Of a DNA stretch of 64,000 bases, positions 43,095 to 51,316 are shown piece after piece. The stretch is from a bacterium (GTDB lineage Bacteria > Electryoneota > RPQS01), in contig JADJEH010000017.1 in NCBI GenBank assembly GCA_016702305.1, positions 496,001 through 560,000 of the forward strand, in the 5' to 3' direction. Position 1 is the first letter of the stretch; each line of letters starts with the position of its first letter. Made by a program: the position numbers and the translations under genes. The notes under the pieces were generated by a model that had not been told where the DNA came from, did no database searches, and worked only from the letters and a program-made list of their open reading frames with translations.

Positions 43095-44075
43095 TTATAG
43101 GTCCGGCAGATACCGGCCGCCCTTGTCCATGTAGTCGCGCACGTAGCTCTGCACGAACTCGCCGAAACGATCGGCGAATTTCGGCAGGCCTGCCGCGTTG
43201 AACTTACGCATGTCGGCGCAGGTCTCGTATTGATAGCGATTGCGCAGGTCTTCAGGCATCGGAAAATATTCGATATTCACCGGCTTGCCCAGCGCGTGAA
43301 AGACGTTCTCGGCCAACTGATTGTAGGTGTGCGGCGTCCCCGTGCCCAGATTAAAGATGCCGTTGACTTCGGGCTTCTCCAGAAGGAACTTGATGCCCGT
43401 CAAGACTTCGGCGATGTGTATGAAGTCGCGGCGCTGTTCGCCGTGCTGAAAATCGGAACGATGCGATTCGAACAGCCGCACTTTGCCGGTGTCGCGCGCC
43501 TGCGGATAGGCGTGCAGGATGACGCTGGCCATGCGCGCCTTGTGATACTCGTTGGGACCGAATACGTTGAAAAAGCGCAAGCCCGCGACCTGATTCTGCA
43601 GGTGATGTTCGAGTACCCACATGTCAAACAGCCACTTCGAGAAGCCGTACGCATTCAACGGACGCAACCGCGGCGTCAAGCTGTCGTCGTCGGAAAACCC
43701 CAGCGCACCGTCGCCATAGACCGCGGCCGATGATGCGTAGATGAAACGCACGCCATGGCCGAGAGCCCAATCACATAGCAGCTTCGAGTACTCATAGTTC
43801 CACGTGAGCAGATAGTCGCTGTCCACCTGCGTGGTGTCGGCACAGGCGCCCATGTGAATGATCGCTTTGACTTCGAGTGCCCAGTCGGCGTGCTCGAGGT
43901 CGTCGAACAGGTCGCCGCGCTCCACGAACTCGCGAAAGCGAAGCCCGCGCAGATTCTTCCACTTCTCCGCCTTGCCCAGACTGTCCACCAACACAAGGTC
44001 GGTGATGCCGCGCTGATTGAGCGCCCAGGCACAGGCGCTGCCGATGAATCCCGCCGCTCCGGTAATGAGAATCAT
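43095..44075 (-). CDS. hldD: ADP-L-glycero-D-manno-heptose 6-epimerase
   Basis: A 326-residue SDR-family enzyme that converts ADP-D-glycero- to ADP-L-glycero-manno-heptose for the lipopolysaccharide inner core. The NADP-binding start is MILITGAAGFIGS, then YASSAAVYGDG and the Tyr-x3-Lys pair in NAYGFSKWLFD, and GLRFFNVFGPNEYHK. This order and wording match HldD (RfaD). ATG 44075 overlaps the upstream stop (ATGA), which fixes the start. The encoded precursor feeds the heptosyltransferase at 26.4-27.5 kb. Coupling to a GH13 gene is unusual. Confidence 0.93.
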   Translation of the reverse strand: MILITGAAGFIGSACAWALNQRGITDLVLVDSLGKAEKWKNLRGLRFREFVERGDLFDDLEHADWALEVKAIIHMGACADTTQVDSDYLLTWNYEYSKLLCDWALGHGVRFIYASSAAVYGDGALGFSDDDSLTPRLRPLNAYGFSKWLFDMWVLEHHLQNQVAGLRFFNVFGPNEYHKARMASVILHAYPQARDTGKVRLFESHRSDFQHGEQRRDFIHIAEVLTGIKFLLEKPEVNGIFNLGTGTPHTYNQLAENVFHALGKPVNIEYFPMPEDLRNRYQYETCADMRKFNAAGLPKFADRFGEFVQSYVRDYMDKGGRYLPDL

Positions 44076-45622
44076 TTCGAGACTTTGATCTTCCAATTTT
44101 TCGAGTCGCGCAGCATGGCGGACTCGTGCTCTGTGTCCGTGAAGTCCGTCACCGCCGCGGCGTCGCGCACTTCACATTCGAAGACGTGCGATTCCCACGG
44201 TTCCAAATCCAAATACAATCCGCGCAGCATCAGTTCCATCCCGTCGCGAATATAGACCTTCGACGAAATGCGATCGCGCAGCAGGACCTCCTTGCCCTGC
44301 AAATTGCCGAAGCCCAAGTCCACCCAGCACTGACTGCGATAGTCGGCCCAATTGACGAACACGCGCAGGTGCTGTTCGCCCAAATCCCATGCTTGAGAAA
44401 GCACCTGCCAATGCGAATCATTGCCTTGCCAGGCCTGCCGCGGATGCAAAAAGCACCATGCGCCTTCGTGCACTGCAGGCAACGCCAGCACGGGCAGAAG
44501 CTGATCGTAGAACTTCACAATCTCGGGATCGGGATCTTCCTTGGGCATCCGCAGCAGTTGCACCGGAGCTTTGAGCTTGTTGCCGAAGATCTGCCCGATG
44601 TAGAAGAGATTCGCCGACGGCAAGAGATAGATCCAGGCCGCCGCCGCGCGATGCACGGGGAAGGAGAGCCGCGCCGCGATGCGTTCTTCGTCGTGGTTTT
44701 CGAGGAAACGCAGGCGGTTGCGATGCTTTACATCGTCATAGTCAAACTGCACACGGGAGAAGCCCGTCGGACCGACGGCCCAATCGAGCGGCTCTTTGTC
44801 GTAGGTGAAGTCGAAACCCATGTCGGTCAGCTCTTTGTCGAGCCCCCAATAGACTTCGGCGACGAAGATGAACTCGGGATATTGGGCGCGAATGCGCTGC
44901 ACGGCCTGCGGCCAAAACTCGCGCATCTCACCGCCCCACGTGCGCTCAAAGACGTGCGACAATATGAGCATCGCCATGTCGCAGCGCACGCCGTCGCAGC
45001 GGTCGGCCACGGACAGCATGCACTCGATAATCGCGGCCTGCGTCTCGGCTTTCCGCAGATCGGGTTGAGCCGTATCGGTCCAAGCGGGGAAATAGGGATC
45101 GCGGCCGTGCGCGATGACCTTCGGTCCGAAATCGCTCTCGACTTTAAAAAATGAGTCCGGATCGCGCGCCAAATCCGCTTCGGTCGCCTGCACGTAGTAC
45201 TCGGGGTGCGTCTTCGTCCACGGATGATCGCGGGCGGTGTGGCTGGGCACAAAATCAAGCATCAGCGCGAGGCCGTGCGCGTGCAGCAATTCGCGGAATT
45301 TGCGCAGACCGGTTTCGCCCCCCAGTTCGGGATTGACCTCATAGCCTACGATAGCGTAGGGCGAGGCCGTCACGTCGGCCGGGGTCCAATCCGGCAAAAC
45401 GGCCGCGTAATCTTTCTTGAGGCCCTCGTGCGTGCGGGCGATTTCGCGTGACGCAGCGCTGGGGAGCCAGACACCCATCATCCAGACGATGTCAATGCCG
45501 CGCGCCTTCCAACGGGCCGGAAACTCCGCCGACACCTCGCCCAGCGGGAGCGGCGAACCACCCCCCAGCTCGCGCAGCCAGAGCCGGGTATTGATTTCGA
45601 GTATGTTACGGTTCGCAGGCAT
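44072..45622 (-). CDS. GH13 alpha-amylase family enzyme
   Basis: A 516-residue protein without a signal peptide, so cytoplasmic. The GH13 blocks are in order: LMLDFVPSHT (about 121-129), CDGVRCDMAM with nucleophile Asp215, FVAEVYWG with acid/base Glu256, and FLENHDEER with His310-Asp311. It acts on alpha-glucosidic bonds, as hydrolase or transferase; the exact specificity (for example maltosyltransferase or trehalose-type) is not evident. A small C-terminal beta domain is likely. First gene of a two-gene operon with hldD. Confidence 0.85.
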   Translation of the reverse strand: MPANRNILEINTRLWLRELGGGSPLPLGEVSAEFPARWKARGIDIVWMMGVWLPSAASREIARTHEGLKKDYAAVLPDWTPADVTASPYAIVGYEVNPELGGETGLRKFRELLHAHGLALMLDFVPSHTARDHPWTKTHPEYYVQATEADLARDPDSFFKVESDFGPKVIAHGRDPYFPAWTDTAQPDLRKAETQAAIIECMLSVADRCDGVRCDMAMLILSHVFERTWGGEMREFWPQAVQRIRAQYPEFIFVAEVYWGLDKELTDMGFDFTYDKEPLDWAVGPTGFSRVQFDYDDVKHRNRLRFLENHDEERIAARLSFPVHRAAAAWIYLLPSANLFYIGQIFGNKLKAPVQLLRMPKEDPDPEIVKFYDQLLPVLALPAVHEGAWCFLHPRQAWQGNDSHWQVLSQAWDLGEQHLRVFVNWADYRSQCWVDLGFGNLQGKEVLLRDRISSKVYIRDGMELMLRGLYLDLEPWESHVFECEVRDAAAVTDFTDTEHESAMLRDSKNWKIKVSK

Positions 45623-45748
45623 GGCCAGAGGCCTTTCAAGAATAAATGTATGTATGAGTTGCGCCAGACGGCGCTTTTCTTATATTAAGGCTTTGCACAG
45701 TGAAAAACAAGGCCATTTCCGGCCCGATTCCCGTCAAGAAGGACTGTT

Positions 45749-46274
45749 ATGAAGCAATTCCTGCGACTTACCGCCGCGTGCGCCCTCGCAGCCCTGATCG
45801 GCTGTGGCAATAAGACCACTGAAACCGCCAAGACCGCGCCTGCGGAACCCAAGAAGACCGAAAATACCAAGACGACTCCCGTGACTGATGACTCCAAGCC
45901 TGCCGGACCGCTCGATGTGGAAGGTGACCGGCGACACCGTGACCACCGCGTCCGGGTTGCAGTATGTCGTGATGACTCCCGGCACGGGAGACAGCCCCAA
46001 ACCCGGGGACAAGGTGCAGGTGCACTACAGCGGCTGGTTCCCCGATGGCCGCAAGTTTGACAGCTCCGTGGATCGCGGCATGCCGTACAAATTTCCGCTC
46101 GGACAAAAGCGCGTTATCGCCGGCTGGGATGAGGGCGTCGCATTGATGAAAAAGGGTGGCAAGACGCAGTTCATCATCCCCGGCAAACTGGCCTACGGCG
46201 AGCGCGGCTATCCCGGCGTGATTCCGCCCAACGCCACACTCGTCTTCGACATCGAATTGCTGGGATTCGAATAG
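45749..46274 (+). CDS. FKBP-type peptidyl-prolyl isomerase lipoprotein, frameshifted
   Basis: ATG 45749, with AAGAAGGA upstream, starts a lipoprotein (ALAALIGC lipobox, then a Lys/Thr/Pro-rich linker TETAKTAPAEPKK). Near 45918-45925 the frame must shift to continue with VTGDTVTTASGLQYVVM and the FKBP domain (GDKVQVHYSGWFPDGRKFDSS, VIAGWDEGVALMKKGGKTQFIIPGKLAYGERGYPGVIPPNATLVFDIELLGFE). All binding-pocket residues expected of an active FKBP are present. The indel leaves about 175 residues if repaired. Folding catalyst of the envelope. Probably an assembly error at GTGGAAGG. Confidence 0.85.
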
Positions 46275-46344
46275 ACCGGATTGCGTAGTAGGTCTGCACC
46301 ACAAAACTGACGATTGTTATTGGTGTGAAGTTATTAGAGTGCAC

Positions 46345-46378
46345 AGAGGCGAGCCATACGGCTCGCCTCTGTTGCTTT
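46345..46378. terminator. Rho-independent terminator
   Basis: Eleven pairs, AGAGGCGAGCC (46345-46355) with GGCTCGCCTCT (46360-46370), loop ATAC, then GTTGCTTT. Confidence 0.85.
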
Positions 46379-46401
46379 ACAGCACATTTGTAGGATCAAA
46401 T

Positions 46402-46743
46402 TTACGCGGTCGCGTGTTCGGTGCGCGCGTGTCTCAAACGCGTCAGATCATCCTGATAGTAACGAACGCGCTGACAGAGTTGCGCGATCACCGGATGCTC
46501 GGGCGAAACGCTCTCGCCGCGCGCCAGAAACTCGTGGCACTTGGCACCCAACGCTTCCTGCGCCGTGCGCAGCCGCCGCTCCGTCTGAGCTTCATCCATC
46601 CGGATGCGACCCTGCCGCGCCAGCTCTTCGCCGCGCTCGCGCCAGTCGCCCAAACCGCCCAACACCGTTTCGCGTACTTCATCCCACAAATTCTTGCCCG
46701 CCGGGGGCACGGTCGTTGTGGACATCTGCGGCTCACTTTCCAA
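46402..46743 (-). CDS. Small cytoplasmic helical protein of unknown function
   Basis: A 113-residue protein (107 if started at ATG 46725). The sequence is polar and predicted helical: WDEVRETVLGGLGDWRERGEELARQGRIRMDEAQTERRLRTAQEALG, then a pair of cysteines (CHEF, QLCQR) and an Arg/His-rich tail. No signal peptide. Similar small proteins with 'ERRLRTAQEALG' coiled regions occur as uncharacterised genes near envelope genes. Co-directional with cutA. Confidence 0.6.
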   Translation of the reverse strand: MESEPQMSTTTVPPAGKNLWDEVRETVLGGLGDWRERGEELARQGRIRMDEAQTERRLRTAQEALGAKCHEFLARGESVSPEHPVIAQLCQRVRYYQDDLTRLRHARTEHATA

Positions 46744-46825
46744 TTAATTCAGCTTACTCATTCAACGAACTCCCTGCGGTTTCTGTTCCAGATCGCAAGG
46801 ATCGCGCCGATTGCTATGGCAATTG

Positions 46826-47158
46826 CTACAATCCGATCTCCTTCATCAGCCAGGCGCGGTAGCTGTCGCCAATGCCGGCGACGTCGAAAACGAGCAGCTC
46901 CGGTTCACTGTACGGATGCTCGTCGGCAAAATAGCTTTCGATCTCAGACAATCGCGAATGATGCGATTTAATCAATAACACGATCTCCGGGTTATCGGTC
47001 ACTTCAGCGAACTCCCAGCGATACATCGAATGTCCACCCGGCAGGCGCGTTACACAGGCCGCCAGCCGCTTGTCCAGAAGGCCTTTGGCAAAGCGCACCG
47101 CCTTCTCTTCATGGTCAATCGTCGTAAGGATCAGAATCTCGCCATGTCCTTTGGCCAT
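46826..47158 (-). CDS. cutA: CutA divalent-ion tolerance protein
   Basis: A 110-residue protein of the CutA1 family: ILTTIDHEEKAVRFAKGLLDKRLAACVTRLPGGHSMYRWEFAEVTDNPEIVLLIKSH and the end YSEPELLVFDVAGIGDSYRAWL. The order and spacing match CutA1, a very stable trimer implicated in copper tolerance and signal transduction. The usual Cys in 'AACV' is present. Normal length; ATG 47158 fits. YceI follows on the same strand upstream (12-nt gap). Confidence 0.92.
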   Translation of the reverse strand: MAKGHGEILILTTIDHEEKAVRFAKGLLDKRLAACVTRLPGGHSMYRWEFAEVTDNPEIVLLIKSHHSRLSEIESYFADEHPYSEPELLVFDVAGIGDSYRAWLMKEIGL

Positions 47159-47170
47159 CGCCGCCTCCTA

Positions 47171-47755
47171 TCAGTGGAATTGCAGGTCTATGGTAATTTC
47201 CTGTGTGTCGGAGAGCTTCATAAACAGGAAGGCCGGGCGCGGGATCTGGTGATCCTTCAACTGCACGGGCCAGATGTATTGGGCGCGCAGCGTCCCGTCG
47301 GTTTTGTCAAATGACAGCGAACCGAGAATCTCGTACTCCTGCTTGACGCCATGGAGGTCGAGTTGACCCCGCACGAGCGTTGCCGCGACGCCGCCGCCGG
47401 AAATGTCAGATGGGTCAGCGGATGCAATGGAGGTAACGGTAAAAACGGCATCCGGGTGCTCGGCTGTATGCAGATGATTCTCACGCATATGCTGATTGCG
47501 CAGCGACAGGCCGGTGTCGAGCGTTTTCAAGTCCACGGTCACTGTGCCCGCAGCCCCGTCTGTCAGGTTGGACAGATTGAGGCTGATTTTGCCAGAAATT
47601 CCGTCGGCGCGCCCGACGATGCGTTCGAGCGGAGCGTCCGAGACAAACTGGACAACCTGCTTGGCCCCTGTTGTCTGTAGTGAAAAATCCGTATTTTCGG
47701 CTATGCTGGAACTGGACAGGACCAGCAGCGTTGCAATCAGAGCGAACCGTATCAT
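47171..47755 (-). CDS. Secreted YceI-like protein
   Basis: A 194-residue protein from ATG 47755 (CCGGAGG upstream) with signal peptide FALIATLLVLSSSSIA. The mature part has YceI-type lipocalin features: VDLKTLDTGLSLRNQHMRENHLHTAEHPDAVFTVTSI and the repeated strands. YceI proteins bind isoprenoid-like lipids in the periplasm. A start at 47890 would overlap the HU gene and is rejected. HU-like gene lies just upstream on the same strand. Confidence 0.85.
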   Translation of the reverse strand: MIRFALIATLLVLSSSSIAENTDFSLQTTGAKQVVQFVSDAPLERIVGRADGISGKISLNLSNLTDGAAGTVTVDLKTLDTGLSLRNQHMRENHLHTAEHPDAVFTVTSIASADPSDISGGGVAATLVRGQLDLHGVKQEYEILGSLSFDKTDGTLRAQYIWPVQLKDHQIPRPAFLFMKLSDTQEITIDLQFH

Positions 47756-47777
47756 CAGGCCTCCGGGGACCGCAGTT

Positions 47778-48044
47778 TCAGCGAACGAGCTCTTCAAAGT
47801 AGGGCGCGGGAGCAAATTTGGGATACTTGCGCGTAGCGGGAGGGGCCGGGGTCTCAGGTGTAGCAACGGCCCGGGCTTTGCGCTCGGCAAGATAAAACGA
47901 CCCGAAGTTGTTTATCGTCACCTTGTCGCCATCCCACACCGCATCTTGGATGGTTGCGACGACAACTTGCAACATCTCACGGACGGTCTGGTCCGGCAAG
48001 GCGGTGCGGGCACAGACGGCGGCTATCAATTCCCGTTGGGTCAT
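47778..48044 (-). CDS. HU/IHF-family DNA-binding protein with proline-rich arm
   Basis: An 88-residue protein. The start (TQRELIAAVCARTALPDQTVREMLQVVVATIQDAVWDGDKVTINNFGSF) is the HU alpha-helical dimer part and first strand. The beta-arm is replaced by a Pro/Ala-rich stretch (VATPETPAPPATRKYPKF) and the last helix is present (FEELV). It should bind DNA or have a related role; the altered arm may change the bending ability. Same strand and 22 nt before the yceI-like gene. Confidence 0.85.
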   Translation of the reverse strand: MTQRELIAAVCARTALPDQTVREMLQVVVATIQDAVWDGDKVTINNFGSFYLAERKARAVATPETPAPPATRKYPKFAPAPYFEELVR

Positions 48045-48081
48045 TCTACAACAAATTCTTCATTAACATAGGATAAAACCC

Positions 48082-48315
48082 ATGCCGGTGTACGAGTACA
48101 AGTGTGAAACCTGCGGCAACGTGGTCGAAGTGCTTGAGAAGCGCATGCAAGATCGCACGCAGGGCTATTGTCCAAACTGCGAAGCCGAGCGTAACCTACA
48201 GAAATTGTTCTCTTTGACAGCATCTCCGCACAAACAGAACTTTGAAAGTGTCGGCATGTGCGGGGAGCCGAGAGGCACGTGCGGAGGCGGCGGCTGCGGT
48301 TGCGGCGGACACTAA
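48082..48315 (+). CDS. FmdB-type zinc ribbon protein
   Basis: A 77-residue protein: MPVYEYKCETCGNVVEV, then CPNCEAE, giving two CxxC pairs that bind one zinc, followed by a Gly/Cys-rich tail (CGGGGCGCGGH). This is the FmdB family, putative regulatory or RNA/protein-binding proteins of unknown detail. It is divergent from the HU gene and overlaps the tail of the AbrB-like gene by 4 nt on the opposite strand. Confidence 0.9.
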   Translation: MPVYEYKCETCGNVVEVLEKRMQDRTQGYCPNCEAERNLQKLFSLTASPHKQNFESVGMCGEPRGTCGGGGCGCGGH

Positions 48316-48584
48316 GTCAGGCGCTTTTTGAGCTCCGCGATGGCGGTTTTGACTCCGGGAAATTCCTGTTCCTCGCGCAATGGAGGCACTGGTTCCAGGG
48401 GTGTGGGCGTTTCCGTTAGCCGTTTGGGCCGCAGCACGATGGCCCCCGGCTCGACCGGATGTGCTGTCGAAGTGATTTCAAATTCAACGAAATCACCCTC
48501 CTTGAGACCGATATGGGTGACCAGCCGCTGCGGGAGTGTGATCTGATTTTTGGGGCGAACCCGGGCGGACAAACGTTTGGCCAT
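48312..48584 (-). CDS. AbrB/SpoVT (MazE-like) domain protein
   Basis: A 90-residue protein whose first 50 residues are a swapped-hairpin AbrB domain: VRPKNQITLPQRLVTHIGLKEGDFVEFEI. The tail is Pro/Glu-rich. Such proteins are DNA-binding regulators or antitoxins. No toxin gene is next to it, so I read it as a regulator, not a toxin-antitoxin pair. The start ATG 48584 gives a normal N-terminus. Confidence 0.85.
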   Translation of the reverse strand: MAKRLSARVRPKNQITLPQRLVTHIGLKEGDFVEFEITSTAHPVEPGAIVLRPKRLTETPTPLEPVPPLREEQEFPGVKTAIAELKKRLT

Positions 48585-48905
48585 CTTGTGGTCTCAGTGG
48601 GAATTTCCAACTTTCCTAAGATACGCTTTTGGCCTGACCCATGCAATATGCACAGTGGGGCGCGAAAAGTGTGGAAAACTTGGCCGCAGATTTGCAATAT
48701 TTAGCTTGACAAGTTGCTATTTATTTGTTACTTTCGGCCTGCATTGTGAGAAGACGCACATGGTGTTTTAAGCGCTTTCAAAACAATACCCTAACGTTCA
48801 TCGTCCGGCCACTAATTGCTATAAAGTTCGCGCTGGTGCCCCCGGAGATTGGGTCCCGCAGCCCGCTGAACCCCAAGATGTTGTGGTGACAAGAATTCGA
48901 GTTGA
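48585..48905. other. Intergenic region with one promoter
   Basis: No gene seen. A good promoter for the M23 gene lies at 48706-48734 (separate entry). The remainder is AT-rich near 48690-48790 and shows no repeat from the dispersed families. Confidence 0.6.
48706..48734 (+). promoter_or_regulatory. Sigma-70 promoter for the M23 peptidase gene
   Basis: TTGACA (48706-48711), 17-nt spacer, TACTTT (48729-48734). About 170 nt upstream of the start codon. Confidence 0.55.
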
Positions 48906-49874
48906 ATGGCGAATCGCAAGTTTTCATTAATCTTACTATCGCACGACCTGAGCAAGAAGGTCGAGTTCACGTTCTCGCGAGCCAAGGCGAAGGCCTTGCT
49001 GGCGGGTTTGGTGGCGAGCTTCCTGCTCTTTAACGTCGTGACCGGATTCCTGGCCAGTCGAATGGTTGGGGATTCCGATAAAGCTCAGCTCGAGGCCGAG
49101 AATCAGGCCTTGCGCGAGCAGTTGGCTACTTTTGATAACAAGATCAAGTCCGTCGAACAGAAGCTCTCGACTCTGGCTGAAACCGATAACATGCTGCGCC
49201 TGATGGCCGACCTGCCGGTTATTGCCGAGGATGTTCGCAAGGTCGGAGTGGGCGGTACGGTCGAATTGCTGCCGCCGGGACCGATGGTGCCCGAGGCGAC
49301 GGAATTGGCTTCGGTGCTGGATAAGCTGGATCGCGAGCTTGAATTGCAGAAAACGAGCTTCCGGGAGATCCATTCCAAGCTCGAGCAGAACGTGCAGCTC
49401 CTCGAGAGTCTGCCGACTTTGCGCCCGTGCGAAGCGGGCTATTATACGTCGGGCTTCGGTGTGCGCGTTGATCCGTTTACCAAGAAGGCAACGCACCACG
49501 ACGGCATGGATATTTCCGCGCCGCGTGGAACGCCGGTCATTAGCACGGCCGCCGGTACGGTGATTTATGCCGGACGCTACTACAACTATGGCCAGTTCAT
49601 CGTGATTGATCACGGCGGCGGCTATCAGACGGCGTATGGCCACCTGCATAAGATCTCGGTGCGCAAGGGCCAAAAGGTCAACAAGGGAATGGTCATTGGG
49701 CAGGTTGGCTCGACAGGCCGTTCGACGGCGCCGCATCTGCACTATGAAGTCCGCGTGAACGGCGTGGCCGTCAATCCGCTGGATTACGTGTTCGAAGAGA
49801 TTGACACCTTCCCGGGTTTTGCGCGTACTGATGCGCCGGCCGTGGCCGAAGACACCGAACAGGTGGATGGGTAG
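48906..49874 (+). CDS. M23 (LytM) family metallopeptidase, membrane-anchored
   Basis: A 322-residue protein. Residues 1-30 are cytoplasmic (SLILLSHDLSKKVEFTF), 31-52 form one membrane segment, 58-105 and 135-170 are coiled-coil-like, and 178-295 are the LytM domain with HHDGMDISAPRGTPV, TAYGHLHKISV and APHLHYEVRVNG. The His/Asp metal ligands (HxxxD and HxH) are all present, so it is probably an active cell wall endopeptidase or an activator in division. It stands alone between a promoter and a strong terminator. Confidence 0.92.
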   Translation: MANRKFSLILLSHDLSKKVEFTFSRAKAKALLAGLVASFLLFNVVTGFLASRMVGDSDKAQLEAENQALREQLATFDNKIKSVEQKLSTLAETDNMLRLMADLPVIAEDVRKVGVGGTVELLPPGPMVPEATELASVLDKLDRELELQKTSFREIHSKLEQNVQLLESLPTLRPCEAGYYTSGFGVRVDPFTKKATHHDGMDISAPRGTPVISTAAGTVIYAGRYYNYGQFIVIDHGGGYQTAYGHLHKISVRKGQKVNKGMVIGQVGSTGRSTAPHLHYEVRVNGVAVNPLDYVFEEIDTFPGFARTDAPAVAEDTEQVDG

Positions 49875-49915
49875 TTTACCGAAGGAGTGAGGGCACTCCG
49901 ATCATGAGATATTGC

Positions 49916-49946
49916 AAGCCCGAAGCAGCAGCTTCGGGCTTTTTTC
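49916..49946 (+). terminator. Strong rho-independent terminator
   Basis: Eleven pairs, AAGCCCGAAGC (49916-49926) with GCTTCGGGCTT (49931-49941), loop AGCA, then TTTTT. Confidence 0.93.
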
Positions 49947-50001
49947 GGCATTGGACTTGCGCAGTCAGTGGAAGTGAAGTACATTAAAGTACGGCGGGAA
50001 T

Positions 50002-51306
50002 ATGACGTTAGGTCGCTGGATCGGTGCATGGTTGTTGCTGTTGGGCTCGACCGGGCTGGCTGCTGCGCCGCGGTGGGGCTGCGATCTCTCGATCGTACCC
50101 AGGCTTGAGGCCCACGGCGCGACCTTCGCCCGAGCCGATTGCACGCGTTCGGCGCCTGAAATTTTGCGCGCAGCGGGCGTGGATGTCCTGCGCTTACGAT
50201 TGTGGCACTCGCCGAGTGAACCATGGCACGGCATTGACTCAGTGCTGGCCTTTGCCGCGCGCGCGCAGGATTTGGGTTACGAACTGCTGCTTGACCTGCA
50301 TTACAGCGACACTTGGGCAGACCCCGCGCACCAAGCTTTGCCCGCCGCGTGGGAGAGTCTGAATTTCGCGCAGCTTGAAGACTCGGTCTATCGCTACACG
50401 AACAACGTGATGCGACGCTTCCGTGACGCGGGCGTGCTGCCGGAGGCCGTGCAGATTGGCAATGAAATCGGCGGTGGAATGTTGTGGAATTGGGGACGCA
50501 TCGGCGGCGCGTTTGACACGCCGACGCAGTGGAACCAATTGACCAGTCTGCTCGATCAGGGTGTCCGCGGCGTGCGCGACAGTCTGCCGCCGGTGTCGTG
50601 GCCGCGCATCGTGATGCATCACCAAGAGGGCGGCGATGCTGACGCGTGCATCTGGTTCTTCGATCATCTTGTCGGGGCCGGAGTCGTCTTCGACGTGATA
50701 GGTCTGTCGTACTATCCATGGTGGCACGGCACGATCAATGATCTCGTGAATAATGTGACGGCGCTCAACGCGCGCTACGGATGCAGCGTGCAGATTGTCG
50801 AAACGGCATATCCGTACACGACAGGCTGGTGCGATAGCGAGCCGAACATCGTCGGTGAAGATACGCCGCTGTTGCCCGCGTTTCCGGCGACGCCGCTGGG
50901 ACAGGCGTTCTATCTTGGAAATCTGCGCGACCGATTGGCGGCGATACCGGGATTGGATGACCCGCTGATTTGTCTGTGGGAACCCGCGTGGATTCCGACT
51001 GCGACATTTATGTCGCCCTGGGAGAATCTGGCATTGTTCGATTGTGCCGGCGACGCGCAGCCCGCGTTGGATGTGTTTCCCGGATTGACGCCGCGAGGTT
51101 TGACGATTGCGCTCGCGGGCAATGACTTACGGTTGCGGTGGAACGACGATGCAAATCTGTACTATCAAGTGTTCGCCTACGACGCGCAGAGTGACGCGGC
51201 CCCCGTGCTGCTGGGGACGACCGGTGAACACGAGTGGATACTGGAGAATGAAATACTAACCTATGACCGGCGCTGCTATTTTCTGCGCGGCAGCGTGACG
51301 CCATGA
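50002..51306 (+). CDS. Secreted GH53 endo-beta-1,4-galactanase
   Basis: A 434-residue protein with signal peptide (LLLLGSTGLAAA). The catalytic domain covers about residues 27-345: GCDLSIVPRLEAHG, VDVLRLRLWHSP, LLLDLHYSDTWADPAHQ, the acid/base Glu in QIGNEIGGG (about residue 155) and the nucleophile in IVETAYPYT (about residue 267). This set is that of GH53, which cleaves type I arabinogalactan side chains of plant pectin. The last 80 residues form a small beta domain. No sorting domain. Suggests access to plant polymers; no transporter for the products is next to it. Confidence 0.93.
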   Translation: MTLGRWIGAWLLLLGSTGLAAAPRWGCDLSIVPRLEAHGATFARADCTRSAPEILRAAGVDVLRLRLWHSPSEPWHGIDSVLAFAARAQDLGYELLLDLHYSDTWADPAHQALPAAWESLNFAQLEDSVYRYTNNVMRRFRDAGVLPEAVQIGNEIGGGMLWNWGRIGGAFDTPTQWNQLTSLLDQGVRGVRDSLPPVSWPRIVMHHQEGGDADACIWFFDHLVGAGVVFDVIGLSYYPWWHGTINDLVNNVTALNARYGCSVQIVETAYPYTTGWCDSEPNIVGEDTPLLPAFPATPLGQAFYLGNLRDRLAAIPGLDDPLICLWEPAWIPTATFMSPWENLALFDCAGDAQPALDVFPGLTPRGLTIALAGNDLRLRWNDDANLYYQVFAYDAQSDAAPVLLGTTGEHEWILENEILTYDRRCYFLRGSVTP

Positions 51307-51316
51307 CAATCCGTAC

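Noticed and set aside
44126..45154. 342-codon plus-strand frame opposite the GH13 gene
   Set aside because: It lies fully antisense to an intact GH13 gene with all motifs and has no domain pattern.
47756..47890. Extended start of the YceI-like protein
   Set aside because: The extension overlaps the HU gene in another frame and hides the clear signal peptide at 47755.
48312..48584. Toxin-antitoxin pair with the AbrB-like protein
   Set aside because: The only neighbour is an FmdB-type zinc ribbon on the opposite strand; no toxin frame.
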